A DNA stretch of 64,000 nucleotides from Agrypnia vestita (Eukaryota; Arthropoda; Insecta; Trichoptera; Phryganeidae): the NCBI GenBank assembly GCA_016648135.1, contig JADDOH010010909.1:82858-146857 (forward strand), written 5' to 3'. Shown in pieces: positions 1 through 11,719 of this stretch. The first letter of the stretch is position 1, and each line of letters opens with the position of its first letter. Position numbers and translations under genes: made by a program. The notes below the pieces were generated by a model. It made no database searches. It was not told the origin of the DNA and saw only the letters and a program-made list of their open reading frames with translations.

Positions 1-850
1 TAAAAATAGAAAAAGGTGTACGACAAGGTGATACAATTATGCCTAAACACTTCACGTTAGCCTTAGAAGATATATTTAAGATCTTGATTTGGGATTACAA
101 AGGTGTGCAGATAGATGGCATTAACTTAAGTCACCTAAGATTTCCTGACGACTTAGTAGTTGTAAGTGAAAATATCAAAGAACTAAGTATAATGATAAAA
201 GAACTACACGAGGCTTCGACATAGTTAGTCTTAAGATGAATATAAAGAAAAAAAAAATTTGAGTCCAGAGAACAAAATCGTCACGATCAAAAATAATAAT
301 AGTAGATGAATATATATACCTAGGACACAGGATAAAAATGGACAAAGAAAACCAAACAGCAGAATTGCCAAGACGAAAAGGAATGAGCTGGGCTGCTTTT
401 GGCAAACTCAAACATATTTTTGAGAACAAAGAGATCCCAATTAGCCTAAAAAGAAAAGCCGTTGAATCATGTATATTGCCAGTGATGACGTATGGAGTGG
501 AGACAATGGCCCTTACAAAAAAAAAGTGTAGAAAAGCTCAAATGCACGCAACGATCCATGGAGAGATCCATGTTTGAACTGGAAATTATGAAATAAGGCG
601 CAGAACTAGAGTAGTGGATATCATTGATAGTGTTGCGAAGCTAAAATGATAATGGGCAGGGCACGTTGCAAGGCAGGATGCTACAAGATGGTCTCCCAGA
701 GTTCTGAATTGGAGACCTTGGGAGAATAAAAGAGGCGTCGGAAGACCTCAAAAGAGATGGGCCGACGATATAACCGCTGTGGAGGGAAATAAATGGCTCC
801 AATTAGCTTATAACAAGGAAGGATGGAAGGACTTAAAATTTTATAAATAA
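1..850 (+). pseudogene. RTE-like LINE, reverse transcriptase 3' half (decayed)
   Basis: Remnant of a non-LTR retrotransposon endonuclease-reverse transcriptase that enters from the left edge. The frame starting at base 3 gives the RT block GVRQGD (about 15-32) and then the catalytic box at 141-152, which reads FPDD where an active enzyme has F/YADD. The frame breaks near 225; the RT thumb resumes near 308 (YLGHRIKMD, then about 60 residues). After a further shift, the LINE C-terminal segment WAGHVARQDATRW and GRPQKRWADDI is readable from about 645 to a TAA at 848-850. The order of blocks is that of RTE-like or related insect LINEs; the clade is inferred. The mutated catalytic box and at least two frameshifts show it is dead. 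Confidence 0.85.
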
Positions 851-877
851 ATCGATTATATGTGGTATATCCACTGT

Positions 878-915
878 TTGATAATGGCCTTGCAAGCCGA
901 AACAGCTGTCACACT
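878..915 (+). other. Decayed hammerhead-like motif, family 3
   Basis: Reads TTTGATAA, then a GGCC hairpin, then CCGAAAC and the palindrome ACAGCTGT followed by C. The order is that of a hammerhead (CUGANGA, helix II, GAAA, helix III, cleavage base), but C3 is T and G8 is A, so it should be inactive. A close copy lies inverted at 22066-22106, where the flanking bases match as well. Confidence 0.5.
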
Positions 916-1033
916 AAAAATAGTTAACCCCCAGAAAATTTTGATAATATTTATTAAAATTTTATTTATTTTAAATTTCCATAAAAATAAATATGGAGTT
1001 CTACAAATTAAACACAAAAACCGTAAATAAATT

Positions 1034-1070
1034 GACTGATAATGGCCTAGTAAGCCGAAACTGTCAACTG
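1034..1070 (+). other. Decayed hammerhead-like motif, family 3 (second copy)
   Basis: CTGATAA at 1036-1042, a short GGCC-type helix II and GAAAC. G8 of the CUGANGA box is A, so it should be inactive. It lies about 155 bases after the first copy in the same direction, as in a tandem pair. Confidence 0.45.
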
Positions 1071-1084
1071 TTAAAGCTGTCATA

Positions 1085-1470
1085 TATAATTATTTATGAA
1101 AACAAATCTCTTTCCATTTCTTCATTTCGTGCCTTATCCATTCAACGGACGTTGACTATTATATTGGCTATGAGGACTATATTTACTGGGGCCCGAAGCA
1201 ACCCTACAGTAGACTGGACAAACCACTGTCTCAGGTTTTTAGCCATGATTCCTTCATCTTCCAGAGCCCTGACTTCTGGCTATCATTCCCTGCGTTGTCT
1301 CATCACATGTCCGAGATTTCGAAGTTTCGCATTTTTATATTTTAATAATTTCATTTTCTTTATCCTTCCGAACCATAGCATCTTCATCCATAACTCTGTT
1401 CAGCATTATTCCAGCAGTATTCTTAGATCCTTCTGTAGATTCTTTGGTAAGCGTCCATGCCATCTTTCCG
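1085..1470 (-). pseudogene. LINE C-terminus (RTE-like), frameshifted
   Basis: The minus strand carries the end of a LINE ORF2. A frame from 1246 down to a TGA at 1142-1144 reads MAKNLRQWF, then VGLLRAPVN and ends NVR, which is the C-terminal signature of a common insect LINE (usual form WLKNLRQWF...ELFRAAVN...NVR stop). Upstream on the same strand, to about 1470, the typical segment before it (ENEIIKI and MDEDAMVRKD) is present but broken by stops and frameshifts. A sister fragment lies at 18765-18975 on the plus strand. Dead copy; clade assignment is inferred. Confidence 0.7.
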
Positions 1471-1479
1471 TTTAAGAAA

Positions 1480-2575
1480 CACAATTAAATTAGTATGTGT
1501 AAATCGTGCGTACGACGCACATTGTTTCGTTGTGGTGGTGCTTGAAGGACACACCAGGAAGCTGTGACTAAGATGCAATTTTTCCCAACGCACATTTGTT
1601 GGAGACAGATAAAAGGCCATGTACCTATTTAGAAATGAAATAATCAAAACAAAACATACAAATTTTTAAATTCGATAAAACTCTTATTTTAAAGCTTTTA
1701 AAGAATTAATTTTTAAGTCGCTCCTATTTTTAGAAAAAAAACTTTTTTTTCCAATTGGATATGATAAATTATAGATATTACACTTTTAAATATGTACTTG
1801 ACCTTATTTTCTGTATCAGAATAACATGCATCGGGAAAAACTGCATCTCAGTCATGGCGGAGAATGTCCACGGGAATTAAAAAGCCATTTTTTTTAATTT
1901 TCCGGTAAAAATAATAGCTTAATATATACCTTAATACGTGCTAATAAAAAAAATTAAAATAAATAATCACCTCCGTTTAAGGAATCACCTAATTTCTATG
2001 TAAATTTGAGGCTCCTTGTGCGGTGTAACCCCATTAATGAGATTTAGGGTTGTTTCTTCAATTCCAAAATATTTAGTCACCTCTCACACGTGTTTCTATT
2101 TTGGTCTAATTGCACCGTAGTTGAATAGCTCAAATCATACATCCATCCACTGCTGCTATAAACCACCCCGGTACAGTAAACAGCCCGGTAATTAGATGGT
2201 GTGTAGTGAATTACACGTGCATACGTTTAACACAGGTATTCAAAAGCTTAACCACCTATACACACGACTAAATTTAAACTCATAATATGTTAAATTATGT
2301 GATTATAAAATTATCACTGAGCTTTCCTATAATTTCCTTATTTACAAGGAAAGTTTCACATGAAATTAACATTATTCAAAATACAAGAAGTTTTCTATAT
2401 AAAATCGAGGCTGCTTTTGAAGAAATTTCAAATCAGAATTGAAGAAATGAGAAAAGCACTCAATTGGATGGAAATTAAAAAAATACTTATTTATAAGATT
2501 CTGATATTTGTACATTTTCAATAACAAAATGCCAAAATATTTTTTGAACAAAATTATTGTAAACGGTGATGTACA
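1480..2575. other. AT-rich spacer, no gene seen
   Basis: I see no coding region. About 1525-1555 shares GCACATTGTTTCGTTGTG-like sequence with the foldback element at 14903-15098, suggesting a fragment of that element. The rest is unremarkable AT-rich DNA. Confidence 0.4.
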
Positions 2576-2579
2576 TACA

Positions 2580-2759
2580 CGTAACACCAGAAATAGGAAT
2601 AAAATAAGATTACCATATTAGAAAAAAATATTAACACAGAATTGTCTAATGTACAGAGGTATAAAAATATATGATAAATTGCCAGAAAAGAATATAAATA
2701 AGATGAATGAATTTAAAAATAAATGCTATAATCATTATAAAAAAAGTATAGAATTGTAG
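2580..2759 (+). pseudogene. LINE ORF2 C-terminus (short remnant)
   Basis: The frame ending at the TAG at 2757-2759 reads DYHIRKKILTQNCLMYRGIK, then YDKLPEKN and NEFKNKCYNHYKK. This is the C-terminal pattern of many insect LINE RT proteins: a basic segment, then Y.G...Y..LP and a final FK..... helix. It resembles the minus-strand fragment at 59356-59547 (QNCMTYKG, FDSLPKE, FKQECKNF), so both belong to one broad family. An in-frame TAA near 2606 shows decay. The AT-rich stretch to about 2930 is probably its 3' UTR. Confidence 0.65.
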
Positions 2760-2959
2760 AGCATAAGATGTATTCTTTATTATAGATTGTACCATTGATT
2801 AAATTAGATGTAAATGTAAATATATAGGTTATTATATAAGTAATAGATTTAAGAATGTAAAGTGTTAAATACTAGTTAATACACAAATTGTAATATTAAC
2901 TAACTAAATTTTTAAAAAAATTGTAATCCAAGTGACGTCTGTCTGATGAATGAGAGTGA

Positions 2960-4145
2960 CAGACGGCTTGAAAGAACGAGAGCCCATTGAATTAGAACCG
3001 AACTATTATCACCTGTAATAATTGTAAAACACTTAATATCTGGAAGCCACGAAAACATCAACAAACGTGTTTCATTGAAATTCCGAACATCAAATTACTT
3101 CTCCACACACGCGGGAGAGAACATTAATATTTATATTTCAAATATTTAAAGCCTTGTTTTTTGTTTGATTTGGCATTATTGGATAAAATACAAGACTTGC
3201 TTACACCCCTTTTAGATCCCACCTTCTCTACTCTCCTCACTCATCAGATTCCTTATCTTTGCTGTTAGGCACCCTCATTGCGAGAATAATGTCTGCCTTG
3301 TTATTTAATTTGGCCATGGCGAAGACCTGTGCATGGGATTGTTTACGATATGGAAGGTAGCGTAGCACTCATCCACACTTTCTTGGAATAATAGGAGGCT
3401 CGATCAAGTGGCAAGGGTGATCCGAGACGATTGGAGCTCTCCGTTATTTTGCAGCCTTCTCAGGTCTTTGTATCATATACCTCGCTGTATGTTGTTCCGC
3501 TCCATGAGTGTACACTTCTATCCAGCAGCCAGAAGATTCTTGCTAAAGATTTTCGATTCACCTACGCTGCTTATTTTCTCTATCACTTGGAAGAGAGTCT
3601 TTATGACAAGCCGAAACAGTTGTTACATTGTGACAACTATTTCGGAGACACAACACAAATGATCTAAATATAACGCTATTAACTTAACAAAAAATGATAT
3701 TCTCTCCACTTCTTTATATGTTTTAGAAACATAAATCAAGACCACATGGGTAGGCGCACGGACTGCGTGTAAATAGCTGTTTCGCCCCTGGCGTGAATTT
3801 ACTATTCACTTATAGTAATGCCTCTCAAGATGACAATGCGAAATATCAGATTACGTTTTCCCCCTGAAGAACACATATGAGTCAACCAAAATCAAGTCAA
3901 AATAACCACTAACCTGTGCTAGTTTTTATCCTCGAGGCAGTTGGTCAGTCCTTGTTTTTTGCAGGTATCTTGAAGGTCTTCTTATTCTCTATGTCACAAA
4001 CAACACGCGGGGATAAATCTGGACTGGTGAGACTCTCGCGGATAATAACACAAACAATATGATTCCAAAAAAAATTACGAATCTATTATATTATATGTAT
4101 GTCCGTTCGCATTCAAAACCAGAGCAATGTTATTGTAACAGAGTT
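2960..4145. other. Unassigned stretch with two overlapping short ORFs
   Basis: No family is recognised. Two overlapping plus-strand frames of about 80 codons (3408-3662 and 3431-3667) exist in a moderately GC-rich part. Neither shows a domain, and neither has convincing splice sites or an upstream promoter, so I do not call a gene. Confidence 0.3.
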
Positions 4146-4152
4146 TAAAAGG

Positions 4153-4250
4153 ATTATATTTCTCCCTCGCCGGCGCGCGACAGTGTCGCCGTGCATGACT
4201 GACGCCATCTAGCCTCGATGTATAATTTCACAGAAGCAGCGGCATTTATG
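4153..4250 (+). repeat. GC-rich repeated block, copy 1
   Basis: About 95 bases running from a TATATTTCTCCC start through GCCGGCGCG, then GACGCCATCTAG and ending AGAAGCAGCGGCATTTA. The same block occurs inverted at 18225-18330. The pair is an interspersed repeat with a GC-rich core of unknown origin. Confidence 0.6.
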
Positions 4251-4259
4251 AAATGACAC

Positions 4260-5120
4260 GGGAAACTCAAATATGTCCTCAGGAAAGATATTAAATATAG
4301 TAATAGACATTAATCAATCGTCATCCTGAGGGGCATACATTTCTTTATTATGTCGCCTGACCACCACATATTAAAATATTATTTTAATAAAATAACAACT
4401 TAATAGAGGTACTTTCAAAATAATTGGATTAATTAAATTTTAACAGCTGTCTCACTTAAAATAACACTTTAGTTGTATAGTTAGTTAGTTTTATAGTAAG
4501 CTAGTTATATCAATCTGTAAATATTTCCAAACAAATAAAAATAAAAAAGAGTACCTAAATACCTGAAATATTTTTCGAATAAAATACTTTTGCCATTAAA
4601 AACTAGGTGTTCCGAAAATCTCTTAATTATTATGACTTCCTGCTGGCGCGGGCTGACCGGGAAGTCCGGGCCGTAAATCAAGCGGGGCACTAAACGTCCA
4701 ATATGCGGACATAACCAACATATTTCACGGCTCTTGGAATCCCCCCCTTATAACGACATCGCGTTGTATTGAATTCCAATTCGGCGGAGATACACTGTTT
4801 GAAAACTTTGAGAAATTTTCAAAGGCTTCGAAATCGATTTACCTTCCTACGTGGGGGACATAAGTTAAGTTGTACGGACCGGCAGGAATCGGAAGGCTGC
4901 TCTGCGAGGGTTGCGAATCGTGCGGGAATTTAATGCGAATAATTTGTTTCTGTATTGGGGGTGTAGCAATGTACACAGTCCATCTCAAATATAGTTTCGC
5001 GTTTTAAAGATTTACTATTCGTCTGTGTCAAAAATTGTACGAGTTGTAAATGAAGTTAAAATAGGAATGCGATCGCGGAATACGTGTCACATCAATATTC
5101 TTACTATTTTCAAATTAAGC
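4260..5120. other. Spacer, no gene seen
   Basis: AT-rich DNA with a GC-richer patch at about 4850-4960. No supported coding region, RNA gene or repeat boundary. Confidence 0.3.
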
Positions 5121-5124
5121 TAAA

Positions 5125-5186
5125 CGCTTGTGAGATTCGAACCCGCTATCACGAGGCGAGAGTCCTAACCACAAGACCAGCAAGCT
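5125..5186 (-). repeat. tRNA-like SINE head or tRNA relic
   Basis: On the minus strand the sequence reads as the body of a tRNA: a Pol III box A-like CTTGTGGTTAGGA, an arm in the anticodon position, then a good box B GGGTTCGAATCT. The acceptor ends do not pair well, so it is not a functional tRNA. It is best read as the promoter head of a tRNA-derived SINE. It sits just left of the foldback element at 5201-5690. Confidence 0.5.
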
Positions 5187-5200
5187 ACTTTAAACTACTT

Positions 5201-5690
5201 ATTGATAATCTCGCAGGACTATATACCTGCCTTGATTGTGTGGCGAAAATGTTCAAGCAGCCATGACCTAATAATATCAATAGTTATGGACTTATACAAT
5301 ATCAAAATTTGTATTTTTTTCAATATTTCTAACTATTTTTTAACAAAACATTGATTTATCATTACAGTAACTCATATCGATTACAAAAAATGAATTCGTT
5401 TCAATACAAGTTAAATAAAATGATAAAAGCCCTGCAGAAATTCCAATTGGAATTTGAGTGTTATTATTATTTTATTTGACTTGTATTTAAGGTAATAATT
5501 TTTAATATTCGATATAAGTTACTGTAATGATAACCCAAAATTTTACTAAAAATAAGTCGGAAATATTGAAAAAAATGCAAACTTAGATGTCGCTCATCTC
5601 CATAATTATTGATATGAAGTCATGGTTGCTTGGACATTTCCGACTCATAATTTAAGAAGAAATAAAGTCCTGCGAAGTTATTAATATTTT
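5201..5690. mobile_element. Foldback (MITE-like) inverted-repeat element
   Basis: Two long arms match as inverted repeats. Left arm: ATTGATAATCTCGCAGGACT, then AAAATGTTCAAGCAGCCATGA and a later TTACAGTAACTCATATCGA. Right arm: the same words on the opposite strand ending at 5690. The turn is near 5440 (ATTCCAATTGGAAT). Internal words recur in the foldback element at 41821-42240 and in fragments at about 30700-30830 and 36700-36850, so this is a dispersed family. No transposase is encoded. Confidence 0.65.
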
Positions 5691-5970
5691 TCAACTAACC
5701 TTGTTTAGAATGTAGAAAAAAACATGTCTGTAGCCATAAAATATACAAATATTTAATGAAAATACAAATAATCAACACGTTTTAATATAATGAAGCCAGT
5801 TACACTATTGAGGCCCTCGTGATATCAAAATCTAGACAAGGATTTTTAAATTATAATTCCTTTGGCGAATACACGTTAATTTTTTTTTAACGGATGTTAC
5901 ACAAGCAGCATGTATCACGTAGCGGAACAAATAGCGGAACATGAAGCGGAAATGCGATACCAGAACCAAC

Positions 5971-6065
5971 GACGCCATAATATTTTTTTGTCAGCTGTCA
6001 GTTTCTGTTTACACGCGAGTTTACTAATGTTTCGATTATTTTTTAAGAAAGTTTTTCTTTGTCGC
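5971..6065 (+). repeat. Direct repeat, copy 1
   Basis: Starts GACGCCAT, contains GTCAGCTGTCA and ACGCGAGTTTAC and ends in a T-rich segment. It is repeated in the same direction at 6305-6395, 334 bases downstream. Possibly a degraded tandem or the two ends of one element. Confidence 0.5.
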
Positions 6066-6304
6066 CATGACAAAAACGATTAAAAGCGATATTCGAAAAA
6101 TTATTAATTTCAAAAACGACGTAATTTTCAGATATTACAAAACAAAAAACACATACATTCGTTCTATATTCAATGCGGCGGTAAAGTTGTATATCTTCGA
6201 AACTTTTGAATACGGACTGCCAAAAATCGATAAAATATGAAAGTAGGTAGATACTTTTTTTATTAAATGCACACATTTTTGAAAAGGAACAACGTCTCAA
6301 TATC

Positions 6305-6395
6305 GACGCCATATCGAATTCCCGTCAGCTGTCATATTCTGTATACGTGCGAGTTCACGAATGTTTTTTAAGAATGTTTTTATTTGTAGCAGAAT
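6305..6395 (+). repeat. Direct repeat, copy 2
   Basis: Second copy of the 5971-6065 block, with several substitutions. The 240 bases between the copies show no recognisable coding sequence. Confidence 0.5.
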
Positions 6396-7059
6396 AACTT
6401 CTACAACGCGTACATGAGTACACTCACAGATTTTTATTATTATACAAAACTTTTAAAGAAGGTACGTGGTTACAAAATCTGTAAATCACTCTTAATCGCA
6501 GTGATTAATCTTGAAATCACTTTACAATAAATCACTGCCATTGACTTAGTATTAGGTTCCGTGTTCGGTTGAAAAATATCTAGAATCTTCTATTATTAAT
6601 TAAAACTAGCGTAATTTACTGGATTGGGAGATTCTCGGACTTAATTGCTTCCACTAAGGTACTAAAAAATATTCCCGATACGAGGCATTTCACCCCACCA
6701 CCCACATGTACCCCCGCGTACTATATATATATTTATATATTGTGTTTTTAAAATAAAACTAAACAGAATATTATGTTTTTCCCACAATCCAAAAATGTAT
6801 TGTGCATAAAACAGAATGAAAATAATTTTCAAAATATTTTTATTTGTTCTGAGAACACAGTTAATGAATTTTGTTCACAGAGGTGTGGACAAATCCGGTA
6901 ATTGTGTCTTCAGAATATGCATAATATAAAAATATTATTAAAAATATATAAAGGTCTATAAAAGAAATTAAAAAAAAAAATTTTCAGGGATAAGGTATAT
7001 GTAAAATAATTCGGAAGAATAATAAAAAATATTGCTTAATATTCCACTTTAAAAATCAA

Positions 7060-7460
7060 GAAGTATCATTGCTGCGAAATCTATGTATATTATGTCAAGG
7101 TCTAACCAGAGATGTCTCTAACATATTCCATTCGAATATATGAAAGAAACTGATTGAGAACATACACACAACTTTCAAGGATTTGATGTTTGGATGTTCT
7201 TACGGTGGAATCGATGAACGTTGCACTGATTAAAGTGATCCATTAAAGTCCTTGGCTACCCTTTAAAGACTTTCACACATGTGTCCCATCTTCATCTCTG
7301 TGAGACTTCTATAATTTATCTTAAATAATCACTACTTTATGTTACCAACTATTTCATTACAAGAGCATCGTAATTCACTTCACTCATATTCTAACACCTT
7401 CTCACGCAAGTTCATCATTGTTCAATTTTAAATCACCTTCACGCCATACAGTTTTCGCCC
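7060..7460 (+). repeat. Family B interspersed repeat
   Basis: One of six copies of a low-GC repeat. Diagnostic words: TCCATTCGAATATATGAA, TTTGGATGTTCTTACG, and a 3' block with CATCTCTGTGAGACTTCT then ATAATTTATCTTA. Other copies: about 15780-15985, 25640-25935, 27280-27700, 43930-44160, 53155-53320. No coding sequence and no clear terminal repeats, so its class is unknown. Confidence 0.6.
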
Positions 7461-7469
7461 GTTTATCTT

Positions 7470-8850
7470 ATATATTATTATAAAGGACGTATTATACTGT
7501 ATCAAAACTGTTGTTAGAAAACGACATAAATATATAATTAATTGTATTATGCCCTTTCTTAGAAACACCTCATATTTTTCTTGTAAAATGGCACAAGTCG
7601 CTCTTTAAGGGCGGATCGCCTAATTTTAAGAGGAAGAAGTAGAATATATTAATCATCATTAAATGTTTTACTTTAATATGAGTGATTCATACACCACAAA
7701 TGAGTCGCAGGATTCATTCTTGCACAATAAAATAAAAAAAAGCTTTTTGTAATTAAAATAAAATGACAATGATTTATAATCAAATATAGTACATGTATTT
7801 AGCAATCATATTTTATGTACTTCTTTAAGAGCAATATTTTTTCCCTTGTGCTTTGTGCTTTCTTAATGTTTATTTATTCCTCGTCTCGACAGAAAATGTG
7901 ATCCAAATATTTTAGTCTTGATTTTCTTTCTTTGTTTTTTGCTTCAATTACTTTCGGTGTCTTTTATTCCTCATAATGTGTTCGATCCATTTCCCATTCT
8001 GTTTTCAACAGTATTAACGGAAATTGTTGTCGATTTTCTTCAACCCTTTTTAATATTTCTTCATTTTAAATACTTCTCTCCCATTTTTCTGTTTGCTGTA
8101 TTTCATATACGTAAAGTACACCTATTGTGAAATTATAATAATAAAATAATTATCTCGTTAATAATTAAAAACTATTTTTGTAAGGATTTGATTGTATGCA
8201 CATTTAATTTAGAAAATTGGGATAATCATAATGCAAGCATATAAAACAACAGTAAAATAAACTAAAAATAAGAAAAATATTAAAAATGAATAAGGTAAAG
8301 AGAAAAATAATGGAATATTAAGCAAAGATAATAACAGAATGCAGTACAAATAACAATAAATTTAAAACTATCTTTTATTAAAGAAATATTGTAAAGAATT
8401 ATATAATAAAATGTATACACAATTAAATAATAAGTAAGTAGATTACATAAATAAAAAAACATTTTTTTTATTAACTCTGAGGGTATTTTTTAGTATTTTT
8501 CTTGAAAGCCTCATAATTTTTTTCAATCCTCATTTTAACAGGTAATTGTTTAAACCATTTCACAGCTCTAAATGTATTCATAGTGATGCTGAGCAGTTGT
8601 ACAGGTAGCATTATAGGCATAAGCAATTAAACAAGTGTTACATTTCTGATACTTGATACTATTTAGGTTAGTTCGTTATATCTGTGAAATTTTTTATAAA
8701 GTTGAAGAATGCAATTTTGTTTGTAAATATTTTGTAATGTGAGGACTTGCTATTTATTAAAAAGCTCTATTATCGGATAATCATTAGGATTATTTTAAGA
8801 ATGATCCTTAAAATTATATTTTGGGCGTAGTTTTCTTCTTCTCACAGTAT
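7470..8850. other. Very AT-rich spacer, no gene seen
   Basis: Long A/T-rich stretch. Open frames here are hydrophobic low-complexity translations of T-rich DNA and carry no domain. Confidence 0.35.
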
Positions 8851-8854
8851 TTTA

Positions 8855-9378
8855 TCTATACTAATATTAAAAAGAGGAAAGATTTGATTGTTTGTTTGCA
8901 TTCAATAGGCTCCAAAACTATTGGAGCGATTTAATTTTTTTTCACATTTAGAATCCTAAATTATCCCTGATGAACAAAGGCGATAGAATATTTTCCAAAA
9001 AGGTAGGAATCCGTATGAAAACTTCGATAATATAACCCAACGTGTGAAAAAAATACAAAAAAAATCCTTTATCGATGCGGAAATTATTGACATCAGAGCA
9101 AAGTGATGTACTACAGTTTTATAGAGGGCATTAATATATACAAAAAAGTCCATGATACCATATGTCTAACTGTTACAGTTATGTCAAATACAAATAACTA
9201 CATTATTTGTATTTGTGTATTAATCCTTATCCAAATAAATCACTTCGTATTCAAGGCTATATCAGTACCTGTAAATTACTTTTTTGAATTATACCATTCC
9301 CAAGTTCCATGTAAGCTAAAATTTATAACTTTTGAAATTTTTGTTAAATACCCGTGCAAAGCCGGGGCCGGCCACTGG
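8855..9378 (+). mobile_element. Non-autonomous Helitron, 524 bases
   Basis: Starts TCTATACTAATATTAAAAAG directly after an A and ends CACTGG directly before a T, matching the Helitron rules (5' TC, 3' CTRR, insertion between A and T, no target duplication). A hairpin at 9351-9366 (CCCG, bulged T, GC, AAA loop, GC, CGGG) lies 12 bases before the end, as expected. The 5' end matches those at 45745 and 56843 on the minus strand. No Rep/helicase ORF: it is a short non-autonomous copy. Confidence 0.75.
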
Positions 9379-9829
9379 TTTTAAATATTGAGGCAATTTT
9401 AAAACTGTCATTTGATTGCATCCCCGCAATCTGTTCGTCAAATATTAAATCCAGAAATTAATGCAATCCATAAATACATCGATAAGTTCAGTCTAGTGAT
9501 TCCGATCATCCTTTCGATTAGACAAACTTGCAACTACACTTCCGGCTAATTGTCCATCCAGATTCAGCCACGCCTCAAAATGCATTCCGGAAAAGTTTGT
9601 CGCAAATCTATCGCTCATCACGGTCCGCCTGTGGAGCCGTTACATTATTCAAGGTATCTATTCCATAAAATCTGTGGAAACTGCGACTCTGATGAAACTT
9701 TGTAAGCGTTTGGTGATAGCGTTAAACTATATTGTTAAAAGCTACGATGGTTAAGCGAATTTGAATGATTTCGATAGATGATTAGGCGAAAGCATTGGCA
9801 GCAGATTGGGTGAAAGCAATTATGAAACA

Positions 9830-10480
9830 ATTTATTTTTTTATTTTAATTTTATTTATTTATTTAACATTACATTAAATTACATTACAAATATAATTATT
9901 ATACAATTTATCATACAATCATATAATAAATTATGTAACTACCCAACTAGGCTGGCCTGTTTTAGGGCAAGTTATATATTTCATTTTTAAACACAATATT
10001 CGACTATAGGTACTCATAAGTATATATAATTAATTAATGATTTAGAGTTCAAGTGAATTAGTACATTATAAAAATTTAAATTAGATTAATACAATACAAA
10101 TATGAATGTGTATATTTAAATGACTGATAATTATATTAAATGAGTTAATTAAATTTTTATTTTGTTATACATGTAATTTACTTACTTATTAATTAATTAT
10201 GTATACATTTAATTATATAATTCTTTAGAATATTTCTTTAATAAAATATAGTTTTATATTTGATATTATTTATAATGCATACTGTTATTATCTTCGCTTA
10301 AAGTTTTCCATTATTTTTCTCATTAACATATTCATTTTTAATTTTTTGCTTATAATTAGTTTATTTTATGTTGTCTCACATAATTGCATTATGATTATCG
10401 CATATTAATTTATTAAATGTATGGTTTTGATTATTTAAATCTTATTTCAATTTTTTAGTAAATGCTAACTAATTTTTGAG
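9830..10480. other. AT-rich stretch, possible LINE 3' UTR
   Basis: Starts with a TTTATTTATTTATTTAACATT run and is extremely AT-rich. The run resembles LINE 3' microsatellite tails read on the minus strand, but no coding remnant is visible. Confidence 0.3.
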
Positions 10481-10555
10481 CCCAATATGCTCAAAATCAG
10501 TTAAAAGAATGAATAACTATTAAATTAAATTATAAAAATAATGATTACCCACGTA

Positions 10556-10668
10556 AGACAGAAACTGATATAGAAAACATTTAAAAATCAAATTTATTAA
10601 TCGATTAGAACAGATATAGAAAAATCAAATCAATGAAAAAATATTTGGTGCCTACCGGGCATTACCAA
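10556..10668 (-). repeat. SINE 3' part (inverted copy)
   Basis: The minus strand carries the body of the tRNA-derived SINE seen at 22398-22612: a TTTCATTGATTTGATTTTTC-type word, then AATCGATTAATAAATTTG. The tRNA head is missing. It stands head to head with the next copy at 10720-10945. Confidence 0.6.
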
Positions 10669-10719
10669 AAAGTGGATTGCTAATAATGAATAATTAATCA
10701 ATTAATAATAAGAAACTTT

Positions 10720-10945
10720 CATATAAGGTCGATATATTGACGGAAATATACGAGGCCGATATAGCGTAATTGTTTAATCCACCTGCCCCGACAGCATCAG
10801 ATCCGTGATTCAAGTCCCGGTAGCAGCCAAATATTTTTTCGTTGATTTGATTTTTCTGTATGTCTTTTCTAACTATTTAATAAATTTAGTTATAAAAATT
10901 CACAGAATTTCGCTCTGAAATTGCAACTGTAATAATGTGTTTTAT
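10720..10945 (+). repeat. tRNA-derived SINE, degraded
   Basis: Begins with ATAAGGTCGATAT as in the better copy at 22398. It then has a decayed tRNA-like head (box B relic GTGATTCAAGTCCCG), a GTTGATTTGATTTTTCTGTA body, and ATTTAATAAATTTAGTTATA near the end. Box A is badly mutated, so Pol III transcription is unlikely. Confidence 0.65.
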
Positions 10946-11039
10946 ATATAAAAAAAAAACATTTATAATATTTAGCATAAACAAACAAATGAACAGTGCC
11001 ATAATTAAATGAATTAAATTTTATTCAAAAATAAGAATG

Positions 11040-11310
11040 CATATTCTTTACTAAGTAGATCTGTCTTTTCCTCCCCATTCCTGATTCCCCTTTTTTCTTT
11101 ACATGTTTGGCTCTCGTGGTTTGTTCTTAACTTAAACCTTTCATTTTTTGGTATTATATAAGTTATTATTGCTACATATTAATATGTAACTTGTTAATTC
11201 TGTGGAAACTTATAAGATGGTCTCTACATTATTTAATATTTATGTGAATTCTGATTTTATTTGTATAGTTAGTTTCCCATAAATAAATATAAAATAATTT
11301 ACATTATTCT
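11040..11310 (+). repeat. LINE 3' UTR fragment (Jockey-like)
   Basis: Shares GTTAATTCTGTGGAAACTT, TAAGATGGTCTCT and a terminal GTTTCCCATAAATAAATA with the minus-strand 3' UTR at 63035-63240, which follows a readable LINE C-terminus. It is therefore the 3' end of another copy of that LINE, in the opposite direction. Confidence 0.65.
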
Positions 11311-11644
11311 GAAAAATAATACGAAAATACATATCATAAGACATAAAACAGTACATTATGTCCAGTTAAGAGTACTTAAGAGTTTAAAAAGGTTAATTTA
11401 TATGTCTAAAGTTATAGTTATAAATAATGGAATAGATACTAAAGATGTGTGACAGCTTATTAACATATGATTTTCATGTCAGCCATAATCAGTTGTCGGG
11501 TTTATGGTAATGATGAAAATTATTATTTTTAGGTATATCATATGTATATCATAAAAATTAAAAAAATATTTTGAATGCTGTCACCGAGGATTACTAATGT
11601 GAAATGAACAAAACCATAACCATAACCACTAAGAATTACGTTTT

Positions 11645-11690
11645 TGTTTACCGGTTTCAAGACCTAACCCGTCTTTTCGTCAGGATAACC
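11645..11690 (-). ncRNA. Hammerhead-like motif, family 2 (weak stem I)
   Basis: Minus strand: CTGACGA (11677-11683), helix II AAGAC/GTCTT with loop GGGTTAG, GAAA (11655-11658), then the palindrome ACCGGT and A as cleavage base. The core is canonical. The base that should pair in helix I is A instead of G, so stem I is weakened. Part of a roughly 120-base repeat shared with 16020-16330 and 41690-41820. Confidence 0.6.
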
Positions 11691-11719
11691 ACTAACTACA
11701 CCAGAATTTAGATATCACT

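Noticed and set aside
3408..3667. Two overlapping ORFs of about 80 codons as a gene.
   Set aside because: Different frames of the same DNA, neither with a domain, and no promoter or splice evidence.
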